Below are positions 28,566 to 37,742 of a stretch of DNA of 64,000 nucleotides, one piece after another; position 1 is the first letter of the stretch; the number at the start of each line of letters is the position of its first letter. Source of the stretch: Terriglobales bacterium (lineage in GTDB: Bacteria > Acidobacteriota > Terriglobia > Terriglobales > Acidobacteriaceae). Made by a program: the position numbers and the translations under genes. The notes beneath the pieces were generated by a model that did no database searches, was not told the origin of the DNA, and saw nothing but the letters and a program-made list of their open reading frames with translations. The DNA lies in contig DATMPC010000022.1 of NCBI GenBank assembly GCA_035567895.1, positions 124,001 to 188,000 on the forward strand, given 5' to 3'.

Positions 28566-29363
28566 TTACTGTCCCAAAACGATTCGCTGAATACTGCTAG
28601 CGCAACCGGTCTGAGGATCGCAGTCGATAAGCACGCCGTTCAACCGAACATCGCCGCGAGCGGCATCGAAGCGATTGGGCATGCTGGTTAGGAATCGAGC
28701 CAATACCTGCTCTTTTTCGACACCAATCACACTATCATGCGGCCCGCTCATACCGACATCCGTCTGATAGGCTGTCCCATTCGGTAACACCCGTGTATCT
28801 GCCGTGGCAACGTGAGTATGCGTGCCGAGGACGGCTGTTACACGGCCGTCGAGATACCAGCCCATGGCGATTTTTTCCGAAGTCGCCTCGGCGTGCATAT
28901 CCACGAGAATCACCTTTGCTTTCGTTTGCCCGAGCAGTCGATCTGCGGTTCTGAATGGGCAATCGTTCTGGACCATGAAGACTCTGCCTTGCAGGTTCAT
29001 TACGGCATAAGCCACGCCACTGCGCGTCACTCCTTCGTAGTGCCCGCTGCCCGGAGTGGTAGCAGGATAATTCGCGGGACGCAGCACGCGCCGCGCGGCC
29101 GAGTTGCCATTCTTCATTCCCGAATCGAGATACTCGCCGATCTCCTTCTTGTCCCACACGTGATTGCCGGTCGTGAGCACGTCCGCACCAAGTTCGAAAA
29201 ATTCCTCACAAATTGCAGGCGTAACACCGAATCCACCTGCGGCGTTTTCGACGTTAATCACGAGTAATTCAGCTCTGTTGCTCTCGACGAGATGGTGCAC
29301 ATGCTCGCGCACGATCTTGCGCCCCGGACTGCCGAAGACGTCGCCGATGAAGAGAATTTGCAC
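28566..29363 (-). CDS. YmdB-type metallophosphoesterase
   Basis: A 265-residue cytoplasmic di-metal phosphodiesterase of the TIGR00282/YmdB family. The metal-site motifs are in order: GDVFGSPGRK (8-17), NVENAAGGFG, TGNHVWDKKE, VDMHAEATSEK and GTHTHVATADTR. The B. subtilis member cleaves 2',3'-cyclic nucleotides and influences motile/biofilm fate. It lies between the peptide-binding lipoprotein gene (73 bp upstream) and the epimerase gene on the same strand. Confidence 0.93.
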   Translation of the reverse strand: MQILFIGDVFGSPGRKIVREHVHHLVESNRAELLVINVENAAGGFGVTPAICEEFFELGADVLTTGNHVWDKKEIGEYLDSGMKNGNSAARRVLRPANYPATTPGSGHYEGVTRSGVAYAVMNLQGRVFMVQNDCPFRTADRLLGQTKAKVILVDMHAEATSEKIAMGWYLDGRVTAVLGTHTHVATADTRVLPNGTAYQTDVGMSGPHDSVIGVEKEQVLARFLTSMPNRFDAARGDVRLNGVLIDCDPQTGCASSIQRIVLGQ

Positions 29364-29436
29364 TCGTCAGGATAACAGGCGATTAATCTGGTGTTTGGGC
29401 CGAGCACAACCAGGGGCTCTGTTCCAGAACGGACGT

Positions 29437-30987
29437 TCACTCCGCGACCTCGGCTTCACGCAGGAAATCGTAGTTCCCTGCAGGATCGGGATGGAGGTTT
29501 TTCACCCTCGCGGTGTGCACGACGACGTTGTCCAACGACCACAGGTTAAGCGAAGGCAGATCATGCAGCACTTGCTGTTGGATCTTCGCGTAGATTTCCT
29601 TGCGCTTGCCCTGATCTAGTTCAACCCGCGCCTGTTCGATCCACGCATCAACCTGCGGATTCGAATAATAGCTGCGGTTGGCGCGGCGCGGAGCAAAGCT
29701 TTTGCTGTCCAGGATGTACTCGAAGATCTCCGGATCCTGGTTGGCGCCTCCTACCCATCGCAGTGTGTATATCTGAAACGCACCTTTCACGACGTCCGCG
29801 TAAAACGTAGCGAATTCGAAGGTTCGGACTTCGAGATCGATTCCAACGTCGTGTAACTGTTGCTGCAGGATCACCGCCAACAAGCGGCTGGTCTCTTCAG
29901 TGGAGGTCTTCATCACCAGATGCAGGCGCTTGCCGGCCTCGGTTGAGTAACCGGCTTCCTTCAGCAGTTCCTTTGCCTTCGGCACGCCTCGCTGATACGG
30001 ACTCAACGTACTGTCGTATGCCCAATGCACTTGAGGAATCACGCTCGCGACAGGTCGCACCGTGCCGCGCCATAGGTATTGGATGATTGGTTGCACATCG
30101 ATAGCGTAGGCAATCGCCTGGCGCACGCGAACGTCGCTCAGTACAGGATCCCGCAGGTTAAAGGCCAGGTATTGAACCGATGTGCCTGGAGCTTGCTCAA
30201 CGACCAAACTTTGATCGGCGCGCAACGAACGCACCATATCAGCGGTAAGAGCATTGATCTCGACATCTGCGCTTCCCTTGCGTAATTCGAGGGCACGCGT
30301 GGTTGTGTCGGGAACGACTGCGAAGCGAACGCGTTCCACTTTGGGCTTATCTGCCCAATACTCATCGTTGCGGACGATGATCACTTCATTGTCTTGCTCA
30401 TTTTTCACGAGCTTGAATGGCCCGCTGCCCACCAGATGCTGACCGAAGCTCTTATCGCTGCCATAAGGAACGATGCCCATCGCACCATCTGAAAGATTCC
30501 ATGGAAGTCCCGAATCGGGGTCTTTCATGTGAAAGATCACCGTTTGGTCGTCAGGAGCCTCGATATTGGCTATGTGCTGATAGCTCGTAGTCGCTGTCTT
30601 AGAGCTCACTACGGTCCCATCGGTCATCGAGTCGATGCTCCACTTTACGTCTCGAGCCCCGAGCGAACGTCCATCATGAAAGCGAATTCCCTTGCGCAGA
30701 TGAAAAACATAGGTCAGTGGATCGCGAATGTCCCAACTCTCGGCTACCCAAGGCTGCAGATTGAAGTGCTCGTCCTTACGTACGAGGGAATCGAACAGCA
30801 GTTCGTCAATGCGCTCGGATTGAGCGTCTGTACCGATGCGTGGGTCCAGGTTTGCCGGACTGGACTCGATGAGCAGCGTGATCGTCTTGGGGTCGGGACG
30901 ATTACGCGAACAGCCGAGGAATAACGTCGCCAGGAGCGACACGCAAACTGCAGCGTGTTTCATACGTACTACTTCTGTGAAACTCAT
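29437..30987 (-). CDS. peptide/nickel-type ABC substrate-binding lipoprotein
   Basis: An SBP family 5 (OppA/DppA) protein. A signal peptide leads to a lipobox LFLGC, then the family signature LIESSPANLDPRIGTDAQSERIDELLFD, with VPYGSDKSFGQHLVGSGPFKLVKNE and VRQAIAYAID. The start at 30987 overlaps the anmK stop as ATGA (516 residues). A second ATG at 30963 gives a tidier signal peptide (MKHAAVCVSLL) and is a fair alternative. It is the third gene of nagZ-anmK-SBP, so a muropeptide or cell-wall peptide ligand (MppA-like use) is a reasonable inference. No permease or ATPase genes are adjacent. Confidence 0.88.
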   Translation of the reverse strand: MSFTEVVRMKHAAVCVSLLATLFLGCSRNRPDPKTITLLIESSPANLDPRIGTDAQSERIDELLFDSLVRKDEHFNLQPWVAESWDIRDPLTYVFHLRKGIRFHDGRSLGARDVKWSIDSMTDGTVVSSKTATTSYQHIANIEAPDDQTVIFHMKDPDSGLPWNLSDGAMGIVPYGSDKSFGQHLVGSGPFKLVKNEQDNEVIIVRNDEYWADKPKVERVRFAVVPDTTTRALELRKGSADVEINALTADMVRSLRADQSLVVEQAPGTSVQYLAFNLRDPVLSDVRVRQAIAYAIDVQPIIQYLWRGTVRPVASVIPQVHWAYDSTLSPYQRGVPKAKELLKEAGYSTEAGKRLHLVMKTSTEETSRLLAVILQQQLHDVGIDLEVRTFEFATFYADVVKGAFQIYTLRWVGGANQDPEIFEYILDSKSFAPRRANRSYYSNPQVDAWIEQARVELDQGKRKEIYAKIQQQVLHDLPSLNLWSLDNVVVHTARVKNLHPDPAGNYDFLREAEVAE

Positions 30988-32159
30988 GGATAACTGATCT
31001 TCCCCAGCACTACAGCACGCCTTGCTCCAGTGGCACTTGGCACATTTCCCGGCTGCCGATGCCATGTTTGATACGCGAGCAGTGCAAATGCTACCGCCTC
31101 TTTGGCCTGACTAGGCAAGCCCAGGTCATCAGAGGTGAGCACGCGAAAGCCGAGGGGCTGAACCTGCTCGGAGATCATTTTCATGAGAGTTCGGTTCTGC
31201 ACGCCACCACCGCTGGCAACGTACTCAGCCTTTCGCTGCGGAAACGGCGTCGGCAACTTGAGCATCGCAAGCGCCTGCCGGACAGCCGCACCGATTGAAC
31301 TTGCGGTGAGGGCAGTGGCAGTGGCCAGAACGTCAAATTTATCAGCTCGCGGGCCACACCAGCGCAGAAACAGTGCGACGAATTCACGCCCGAATTCTTC
31401 GCGCCCTGCGCTCTTGGGCGGCTTCCGTCGAAAGAAGGGATGCTGCAGGGCTCGAGCCAGCGCGGCCTCAATCACTGTTCCTTTTGCAGCAATGGCACCG
31501 TTCACATCGTAGTGCTTGCCGAAGAGCTCTTGAGCGCAAGCGTCGATGACCATATTTCCGGGACCGGTATCGAAGGCTATGACGCGCTCCATTTTTTCAA
31601 CGTGGGTTGCGGAAGGAATGATGGTCAGATTGCCGATGCCTCCGAGATTTTGCAGAACCCGCAGCTTGTTAGGGTGAGCGTAGTAGGCGACGTCGAGCAA
31701 CGGAACCAGAGGCGCCCCGTTGCCTCCCATAGCCATGTCCGCGGGCCGAAAATCAGAAACAACCGGAACTCCAACACGAGCAGCTAACACCGCACCCTCG
31801 CCGGTTTGCCACGTTGTCGTGATCGGCCGTCCTAGAAAACCGGCTGCCGTGCCCTGATGATAGAGAGTCTGGCCGTGGCAACCGACGAGGTCGATGGCGA
31901 CGCTCTGGTTCTTGACAGCTTTGGCCACAGCTTCGGCGTACAGCTCCCCCAACAAGAAACTTAAGCGCGCAAGATCGGCGACGCGCCCAGAACGCGCATT
32001 CATGGCAGCGAGCACCGCTTTGCGCACTGCGCTGGGGTAGTCGAAGTGGTCGTGGGCAATTAGCCGAAGACGAAGCGTGGAACCTTTGCCAACGATCCGA
32101 ACAAGTGCAACGTCGATGCCGTCCGCCGACGTACCGCTCATCACACCGGCTACGATCAT
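30984..32159 (-). CDS. anmK: anhydro-N-acetylmuramic acid kinase
   Basis: A 391-residue sugar kinase that opens the 1,6-anhydro ring of anhMurNAc and phosphorylates it to MurNAc-6-P in peptidoglycan recycling. It has the N-terminal ATP-loop GVMSGTSADGIDVALV (5-20), GCHGQTLYHQG, WQTGEGAVLAARVGVPVVSDFRPADMA and AFDTGPGNMVIDA. The length is normal (~370-390). It overlaps nagZ upstream and the lipoprotein gene downstream by 4 bp each (ATGA), a tightly coupled operon. Confidence 0.95.
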   Translation of the reverse strand: MIVAGVMSGTSADGIDVALVRIVGKGSTLRLRLIAHDHFDYPSAVRKAVLAAMNARSGRVADLARLSFLLGELYAEAVAKAVKNQSVAIDLVGCHGQTLYHQGTAAGFLGRPITTTWQTGEGAVLAARVGVPVVSDFRPADMAMGGNGAPLVPLLDVAYYAHPNKLRVLQNLGGIGNLTIIPSATHVEKMERVIAFDTGPGNMVIDACAQELFGKHYDVNGAIAAKGTVIEAALARALQHPFFRRKPPKSAGREEFGREFVALFLRWCGPRADKFDVLATATALTASSIGAAVRQALAMLKLPTPFPQRKAEYVASGGGVQNRTLMKMISEQVQPLGFRVLTSDDLGLPSQAKEAVAFALLAYQTWHRQPGNVPSATGARRAVVLGKISYP

Positions 32160-33271
32160 AGCCGGCCAGCAGCCGACTCCTTTTCCACTTCGCGGGCGAA
32201 TTCCTGCATCTTCTTTCTCAGATTCTCTGTCTCGGCGGACGTGGGCTCCTGTGCCATCGTCTGCTTAAGTGCCTTGCTTGACGCTTTGAGTCGCAGCACA
32301 CGATCGGCAGCACGAGTAACAATGTCCGCAAATTTACGATCGCGCTCCGCCTCCTGAAGCACCGCCTCGTAGCAGCGCCAGACGAATTCTTCCTTCTGGC
32401 AAACGAGAAATATGTCGGCTCCGGCTCGCAAGGTTCCCAGTGCCGCGCCTTCCATTGAGGCTGCAGCCAGCACCCCGCCCATTTCGAGATCGTCGGAGAT
32501 CACCAGGCCACGATAGCCGATCTTCTCTTTCAGCACCTCATTGATCCACGCACGAGACAATGACGCAGGCGTCTTCGGATCCTTCTTCGAAGCCTTCGGA
32601 TAGGTGGCATGAGCGACCATTACAAAGGGAACGGCTTTGCTCAACTCGCGATACGGTGTAAGATCCTCGGACCAGAGCTGATCCCAGGTGCGTTGAATCG
32701 CCGGCAGCTCTTTATGAGTATCGAGATCAGCACCTCCTAATCCGGGAAAGTGTTTCCCGCAGCCGAGGACATTTGCAGCCGTAAGCCCTTTCAGAAACCG
32801 CTGAGCATATCGGACTACCTGCTTGGGGTCGTCAGACACCGTTCGCGAGGTTAACACGTTGCGTGCTTCGGGCAGATCGAGATCAAAGACCGGGGCGAAG
32901 TCTACGTTGAATCCAAGCGCACGAACCTCTTCGCCGATGATGCGTCCATGTTTTTCAAAGAGCTTCTCGGAGTCTGTGCGGAAAACATCGGCCGCTGAGG
33001 GAGCTGGCGCAATGATGTTTCGCAAGCGATCGACAGTGCCGCCTTCCAGGTCTACACAGCGGAGCAGCGGCGTTTTGACCGCGGTCTGGCAGATCCGGAG
33101 CAACTGCGCGCATTGATGCGGCGATTGGATGTTGCGCGCGAAAAGGATTACGCCTCCGGGATGCATGCTCGTAAGCAAACGCCCGGTGGCAGCAGAGACT
33201 TCGGGGCCCTCGAGGCCCATGATGATCAGTTGTCCAACACGATGACGCAGCGGGAGTGACGAGGCTCTCAT
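32156..33271 (-). CDS. nagZ: beta-N-acetylhexosaminidase NagZ (GH3)
   Basis: A 371-residue cytoplasmic GH3 enzyme that removes GlcNAc from GlcNAc-anhMurNAc muropeptides, producing the substrate of AnmK encoded next. It has LRCVDLEGGTVDRLR (QEGG-like), the His-containing loop GCGKHFPGLGGADLDTHKELP (proton donor His/Asp dyad) and the nucleophile Asp in VISDDLEMGG. There is a C-terminal ~60-residue charged helical extension compared with E. coli NagZ (341 residues). First gene of the recycling operon. Confidence 0.93.
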   Translation of the reverse strand: MRASSLPLRHRVGQLIIMGLEGPEVSAATGRLLTSMHPGGVILFARNIQSPHQCAQLLRICQTAVKTPLLRCVDLEGGTVDRLRNIIAPAPSAADVFRTDSEKLFEKHGRIIGEEVRALGFNVDFAPVFDLDLPEARNVLTSRTVSDDPKQVVRYAQRFLKGLTAANVLGCGKHFPGLGGADLDTHKELPAIQRTWDQLWSEDLTPYRELSKAVPFVMVAHATYPKASKKDPKTPASLSRAWINEVLKEKIGYRGLVISDDLEMGGVLAAASMEGAALGTLRAGADIFLVCQKEEFVWRCYEAVLQEAERDRKFADIVTRAADRVLRLKASSKALKQTMAQEPTSAETENLRKKMQEFAREVEKESAAGRL

Positions 33272-33334
33272 GTGGTACGTCGAGTGTAAGACACGCTGTC
33301 GGGTTTCGGCTATGGCGGCGGCAATTACAACGGC

Positions 33335-35956
33335 TTAGTCAAGCTGCTTCCTCAATTCATCCAACAGCGTAAGCGCCTCGATCGGAGTTAAGCGATTCAC
33401 GTCGATCTCTTTTAATCGATCGACGATCTGTTGCGAAAGAGGCGTGAAGATTGCAAGCTGAACCGAAGAAGATTGACGTGCTTCGTGGCCCTCGAGCCGT
33501 CGTGCAGACTGCCGCTCCTGGCCCTCATGCTGAATCAGCACTTCCCGGGCGCGGCGAATTACGTCGACGGGCAATCCAGCCAGTTTGGCGACTTCAATTC
33601 CGTAGCTCTTGTCGGCAGCGCCAGGTTCCACTTTGCGCAGAAAGACAATTCCTCCAGGTGTCTCTTTGATGGAGACACGGTAGTTCTTCACCAGCGGGAG
33701 TTCCTCGCCCAGTACGGTGAGTTCGTGATAGTGAGTCGCAAACAGTGTTTTTGCTCGCGTAACGGAGTGGAGGTATTCAAGTGTCGCCCATGCCAGCGCG
33801 AGGCCATCGTACGTAGCTGTGCCCCGACCCATTTCATCAAGCAGAACGAGAGAGCGTGGAGTTGCGGTATTGAGAATGGCGGCGGTCTCGGTCATCTCAA
33901 CCATGAAGGTGGAGCGGCCACGCGCGAGATTGTCGCTGGCGCCGATGCGCGTGAAGATGCGATCGACGATGCCGATCCGAGCGGCGCGTGCCGGAACAAA
34001 GGATCCCATCTGCGCCATAATGACAATCAGTGCGGTTTGTCGCAGATAAGTAGACTTGCCTCCCATATTGGGCCCGGTGAGCAGCACGATCAGCTCCGAT
34101 TCGGGACTAAGAAGCAGATCGTTAGGCACGAAGCGTTCCGCTCCGCTCATGACCTGCTGTTCGACAACGGAATGGCGTGCTTCCACAAGTTCGATCACGC
34201 CAGAATCGTCGAGGGCAGGACGAGCGTACCCGCGCTCGGCTGCGATATTCGCCAGGGCCAGCAGAACATCGGCCTCAGCCAGAGCCAGAGACGTTTGCCG
34301 GATCCGTTTTGCCTCACCCGCGATCGCCGTGCGTAGTTCCGCGAAGAGACGCCGTTCGATCTCGACGATCTTCTCTTCGGCCTCAAGGACTTTGGTTTCG
34401 TATTGCTTCAGCTCCGGCGTGGTAAAGCGCTCAGCGTTGACCAGCGTTTGCTTGCGTTCAAAGTCGGCAGGAACCAGATGCAGGTTAGGCTTCGTGACCT
34501 CGAGGTAGTAGCCGAAGACCGAGTTGAACTTGATCTTCAACGAATTGATGCCGCTGCGCCGACGCTCACGCTCCTCGATCTGCGCGATGTACTGCTTGCT
34601 GTTGCGGCTCAAGTGGCGCAGCTCGTCCAGCTCTGCGTCGACTCCGGCCCGAATAACGCCGCCATCGCTGAGAGACAGTGGTGGCTCCGGAACGATCGAC
34701 CGGTCTATGCGCTCGCGCACGTCGGAAAGTGGATCGATAAGAACGCTCAGCTGCTTAAGACGCGGAGCATTCAGGCGTTCGAGGCCGAGTTTTATTTCGG
34801 GAAGATACGCGAACGAAGCTGCCAACGCCAGCAGGTCGCGCGCATTCGCCGTCTCCAGAGTTACGCGACTCAGCAACCGTTCGAGATCGAGCACGCCTTC
34901 CAGCTTGCGACGCAGCTCCTCGCGATGAATCGTGTTTCCAACCGCCTCTGCCACGGCGCCTTGCCGCGCTTGAATCTCTGCTAATTCGATTGACGGACGC
35001 AGCAGCCATGAACGAAGCAGCCGCTTCCCCATCGGAGTGAGCGTTGCATCGAGCGTGCGAAACAATGTGACTTCGGGCCCGGTGCTAGAGAACAGTGGCT
35101 CGACAAGCTCCAGGTTGCGAACCGTGACCGCGTCCAGAACCAGGCAATCCTGACGGTCGTAGAAACCGATGCGATCAACGTGGTCAAGCGTTCCCCTTTG
35201 TGTGCTGCGAACGTAATGAAGTATCGCTCCGGCGGCTGTGGCCGCTGCCGGACGCGTTGCGAGTCCAAAGCCTTCGAGCGAGAGCACGCCGAATTGGTTT
35301 TCAAGAAGGGGAATGGCGTAGTCGGGCGAGAACGCCCAGTCCTCTACGGGTGTCTCCGTAAACCGCCGGTTTCCAGAGAGTGCCGCGACCTCGGTGTCCG
35401 TGGCAGCAAAGAGCGGCAACGCCGCGGGATAGAGTACCTCTCGCGGACGCATGTGTCCGAGTTCTTCAATTAACCGAGCACGATCCTGGAGCGCAAATTC
35501 GGTCGCACGAAATTCGCCTGTCGAGAGATCGAGGGCCGCGAGGCCGGCGCGATCTCCGAGCTCGGCGATAGCTGCGAGGAAGTTGTTTTCCTCAGAGGGC
35601 AGACTCGCGTCCGTGCTTGTTCCGGGCGTGAGGACACGCGTGACCTCGCGGCGAACAATTTTCTTTGCGACCTTCGGATCCTCCATCTGCTCGCAGATAG
35701 CCACGCGAAATCCTTTGCGCAGCAACTTCGCCAGATATCCCTCGGCAGCGTGGTAGGGGACGCCACACATAGGAACGGCCAGTTCTTTTTCTTTATTGCG
35801 CGACGTGAGCGTGATTTGGAGCTCGCGTGAGGCGACTACGGCATCGTCAAAGAACAGCTCATAAAAATCGCCGAGCCGGAAAAATAGCAGTGCGTTGGGA
35901 TGTTGTTTCTTGATTGCGGCGTACTGCCGCATGAGAGGGGTCGAAGCTTCGGTCAC
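33335..35956 (-). CDS. mutS: DNA mismatch repair protein MutS
   Basis: An 873-residue mismatch sensor. The N-terminal mismatch-binding domain has the Phe-x-Glu motif in [14 protein letters not shown] (~27-40). Connector, lever and clamp domains follow. The ATPase is at ~590-800 with Walker [11 protein letters not shown], the [18 protein letters not shown] loop, Walker [12 protein letters not shown] and ATHYHELT. The C-terminal tail includes RQLD-type helices for tetramerisation. Complete by length. No mutL in the window. The gene downstream (nagZ) starts 63 bp away and may be read through. Confidence 0.98.
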   Translation of the reverse strand: MTEASTPLMRQYAAIKKQHPNALLFFRLGDFYELFFDDAVVASRELQITLTSRNKEKELAVPMCGVPYHAAEGYLAKLLRKGFRVAICEQMEDPKVAKKIVRREVTRVLTPGTSTDASLPSEENNFLAAIAELGDRAGLAALDLSTGEFRATEFALQDRARLIEELGHMRPREVLYPAALPLFAATDTEVAALSGNRRFTETPVEDWAFSPDYAIPLLENQFGVLSLEGFGLATRPAAATAAGAILHYVRSTQRGTLDHVDRIGFYDRQDCLVLDAVTVRNLELVEPLFSSTGPEVTLFRTLDATLTPMGKRLLRSWLLRPSIELAEIQARQGAVAEAVGNTIHREELRRKLEGVLDLERLLSRVTLETANARDLLALAASFAYLPEIKLGLERLNAPRLKQLSVLIDPLSDVRERIDRSIVPEPPLSLSDGGVIRAGVDAELDELRHLSRNSKQYIAQIEERERRRSGINSLKIKFNSVFGYYLEVTKPNLHLVPADFERKQTLVNAERFTTPELKQYETKVLEAEEKIVEIERRLFAELRTAIAGEAKRIRQTSLALAEADVLLALANIAAERGYARPALDDSGVIELVEARHSVVEQQVMSGAERFVPNDLLLSPESELIVLLTGPNMGGKSTYLRQTALIVIMAQMGSFVPARAARIGIVDRIFTRIGASDNLARGRSTFMVEMTETAAILNTATPRSLVLLDEMGRGTATYDGLALAWATLEYLHSVTRAKTLFATHYHELTVLGEELPLVKNYRVSIKETPGGIVFLRKVEPGAADKSYGIEVAKLAGLPVDVIRRAREVLIQHEGQERQSARRLEGHEARQSSSVQLAIFTPLSQQIVDRLKEIDVNRLTPIEALTLLDELRKQLD

Positions 35957-36065
35957 TGATGGAGATTATCCGCTATAGGAGAGCAAGTGTCAGCCGAGGA
36001 TCGCTGTTGAAATCGCGGTTGAATTCCCTGCGATTGAAAGCAGCATGGAGCCAATTTGCTGCACT

Positions 36066-36093
36066 GTGGAGACGCAGCACGCTGCGTCTCTAC
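36066..36093. repeat. 28-bp palindrome family, copy 3 of 3
   Basis: Arms GTGGAGACGCAGC and GCTGCGTCTCTAC, a one-mismatch version of the perfect palindrome at 172-199. It lies between the cytochrome c stop (36113) and the mutS start (35956), both on the minus strand. Confidence 0.75.
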
Positions 36094-36112
36094 GTCGACC
36101 GATGCCCTACGA

Positions 36113-37558
36113 CTAGCGCAAAGCCGCGTTCAAGCGCTTCATGGCTGCCGCAAACTTAAGAGCATTGTAGGCGGAAGGATTCTCTAACTGTTGGAAGAGG
36201 CCGTTTATGGCGGTCCTTACTTCGCCTCCGCTGGCTCCTCCCGCCTTGGCGTAAGCAATGTAAATCGAATCCAGCGCCATAGCTGCCTGCTCCGCGGCGC
36301 GCTCTCCCTGATCAGCAATGTAATCAGAATCTCCTGAGATCGCGCGCAAGAGACGAGCAGTTTTCTCGCGATCGAAAGATGCAGTGCGGAGTTCGTCCGC
36401 CAACCTGCCGGCTAGACTACCCGCCTGATCGGCGAGCTGTTCAACCTCTGTTCGGTTCGGCTGAAGCGAGCTCACCAGCGCTCCAAGCTTCTTCATCGTG
36501 TTCTGAAGTTCCTTGGCGGTATTTGCGTCAACCTCGTTGGCCACGTGCTGGAAGACGACCACGCGCGACAAGTTGTACGCAGGATCCCCCGCGCGCCGAG
36601 TCTGGTAGTACCCACGGCCTCCTCTGGGGCTTTCAGTCGCGCTGCGCAACCGCCAACTTTCGTCGGGTGGCGTCAGGCTGTGATGACAGGCAAAGCAATC
36701 GAGTTCACCATACTCAGGCCAAACCAAACCCTTTTTCCCCTCAGTTCCCTTCACTCGGCGAGCCAGCCGGCTCATGCTCTCTTTGAGTTGAACTGCCTGC
36801 CCGACGCTCCATTGGCGCACCCCAAGCAGCGGATCCTTGTCCGCCTGCTCTGGATGTCCCGGAACCTTCTCCACCCAGTGGACCGGCTCCACGGCCTGGA
36901 ACGAGTCCAATTCAAAAACCAAATCCGGGTGCCCCGCCGCGATCATCTCGTGGTCAACATACTTTTCGGCCGTTCCCAGATGGCAGGTAAGGCATTTTGC
37001 TGTTCGCAAAGTCAGATTCTTGGTGTCGTACATGCCCGTCGCGACGGATTTCTCGTGTGGCCAATCGCGAGCAGTGTGTGGTCCTAACCATTGTGATGAC
37101 GGACCGTGACAGTTTTCGCAGCTGACACCGTCATTGATATCGAAGTCCCGAGCCTTCTCCGCATTGCTGGCATAAAGAGCATGACAAACGAGACATTTAG
37201 GGGCGTGGGCTGCATCGGCAGCGCCTAAGCTGGCGGACCCAAGGATCTTGGCAATTCGCTGGGAAACAGAGTTATTAAGGACGTTCCAAGCCTTCGCGTG
37301 CTTGTCCTGAAGAACCCAGGTGCTGTACTCGTTTTGCAAGACCTTGGTCTGCAGCCGTACTTGAATCGATCCGTGGCAGGCCGTGGCGCTGCAGGATCCG
37401 GGTCCAACGTACCGCGCCTCTGCCGCCGAAACCGACTGCAGGAAACCAGGCTTATCCGCGGCTTGAGATGTAAGCGGGAGCAGGAATGACAATCCGACGC
37501 AGAGTCGAACAACAGCAGTGGAGCGAGCAATGGAGCAACAGCACAGCCGTCGATTCAT
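36113..37558 (-). CDS. exported pentaheme cytochrome c (cytochrome c554-like)
   Basis: A 481-residue periplasmic electron carrier with signal peptide 1-33 ending TSQAA. Heme-binding motifs: a non-standard CX4CH at C56-C61-H62 (CSATACH), then CLVCH (122-126), CENCH (147-151), CLTCH (189-193) and CFACH (288-292). Other His residues (HGP, HEM, AAGHPDL, HHS) could be distal ligands. The C-terminal third (~330-481) is helical and heme-free. The spacing fits the cytochrome c554 family. The start at 37558 was chosen for the signal peptide; an open frame upstream lacks features. It is divergent from the NuoEF-led gene run and probably functions with it. Confidence 0.85.
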   Translation of the reverse strand: MNRRLCCCSIARSTAVVRLCVGLSFLLPLTSQAADKPGFLQSVSAAEARYVGPGSCSATACHGSIQVRLQTKVLQNEYSTWVLQDKHAKAWNVLNNSVSQRIAKILGSASLGAADAAHAPKCLVCHALYASNAEKARDFDINDGVSCENCHGPSSQWLGPHTARDWPHEKSVATGMYDTKNLTLRTAKCLTCHLGTAEKYVDHEMIAAGHPDLVFELDSFQAVEPVHWVEKVPGHPEQADKDPLLGVRQWSVGQAVQLKESMSRLARRVKGTEGKKGLVWPEYGELDCFACHHSLTPPDESWRLRSATESPRGGRGYYQTRRAGDPAYNLSRVVVFQHVANEVDANTAKELQNTMKKLGALVSSLQPNRTEVEQLADQAGSLAGRLADELRTASFDREKTARLLRAISGDSDYIADQGERAAEQAAMALDSIYIAYAKAGGASGGEVRTAINGLFQQLENPSAYNALKFAAAMKRLNAALR

Positions 37559-37690
37559 TTGTGCGTATTCAACACTCGGGGGGAAGGATTTAAAGGTGTG
37601 TGTCCTTATACGCTCGCAAACTATAGAAATCAATTCAGAAACAGTGAATTCGATTCGCAGCGATTTTTTCTTCCCATTCCAAATCAATTC

Positions 37691-37719
37691 TTTACCCGTG
37701 CACAGCTCTTTGTTATAGT
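37691..37719 (+). promoter_or_regulatory. likely promoter of the NADH/cytochrome operon
   Basis: TTTACC (37691-37696) and TATAGT (37714-37719) with a 17-bp spacer, 24 bp before the first codon. Upstream, AATTCA-N7-TGAATT (37632-37650) is a palindrome that might be an operator shared with the divergent cytochrome gene. Both are read from sequence only. Confidence 0.5.
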
Positions 37720-37742
37720 CCGCCTCTGACTTCGCGAAGAAC

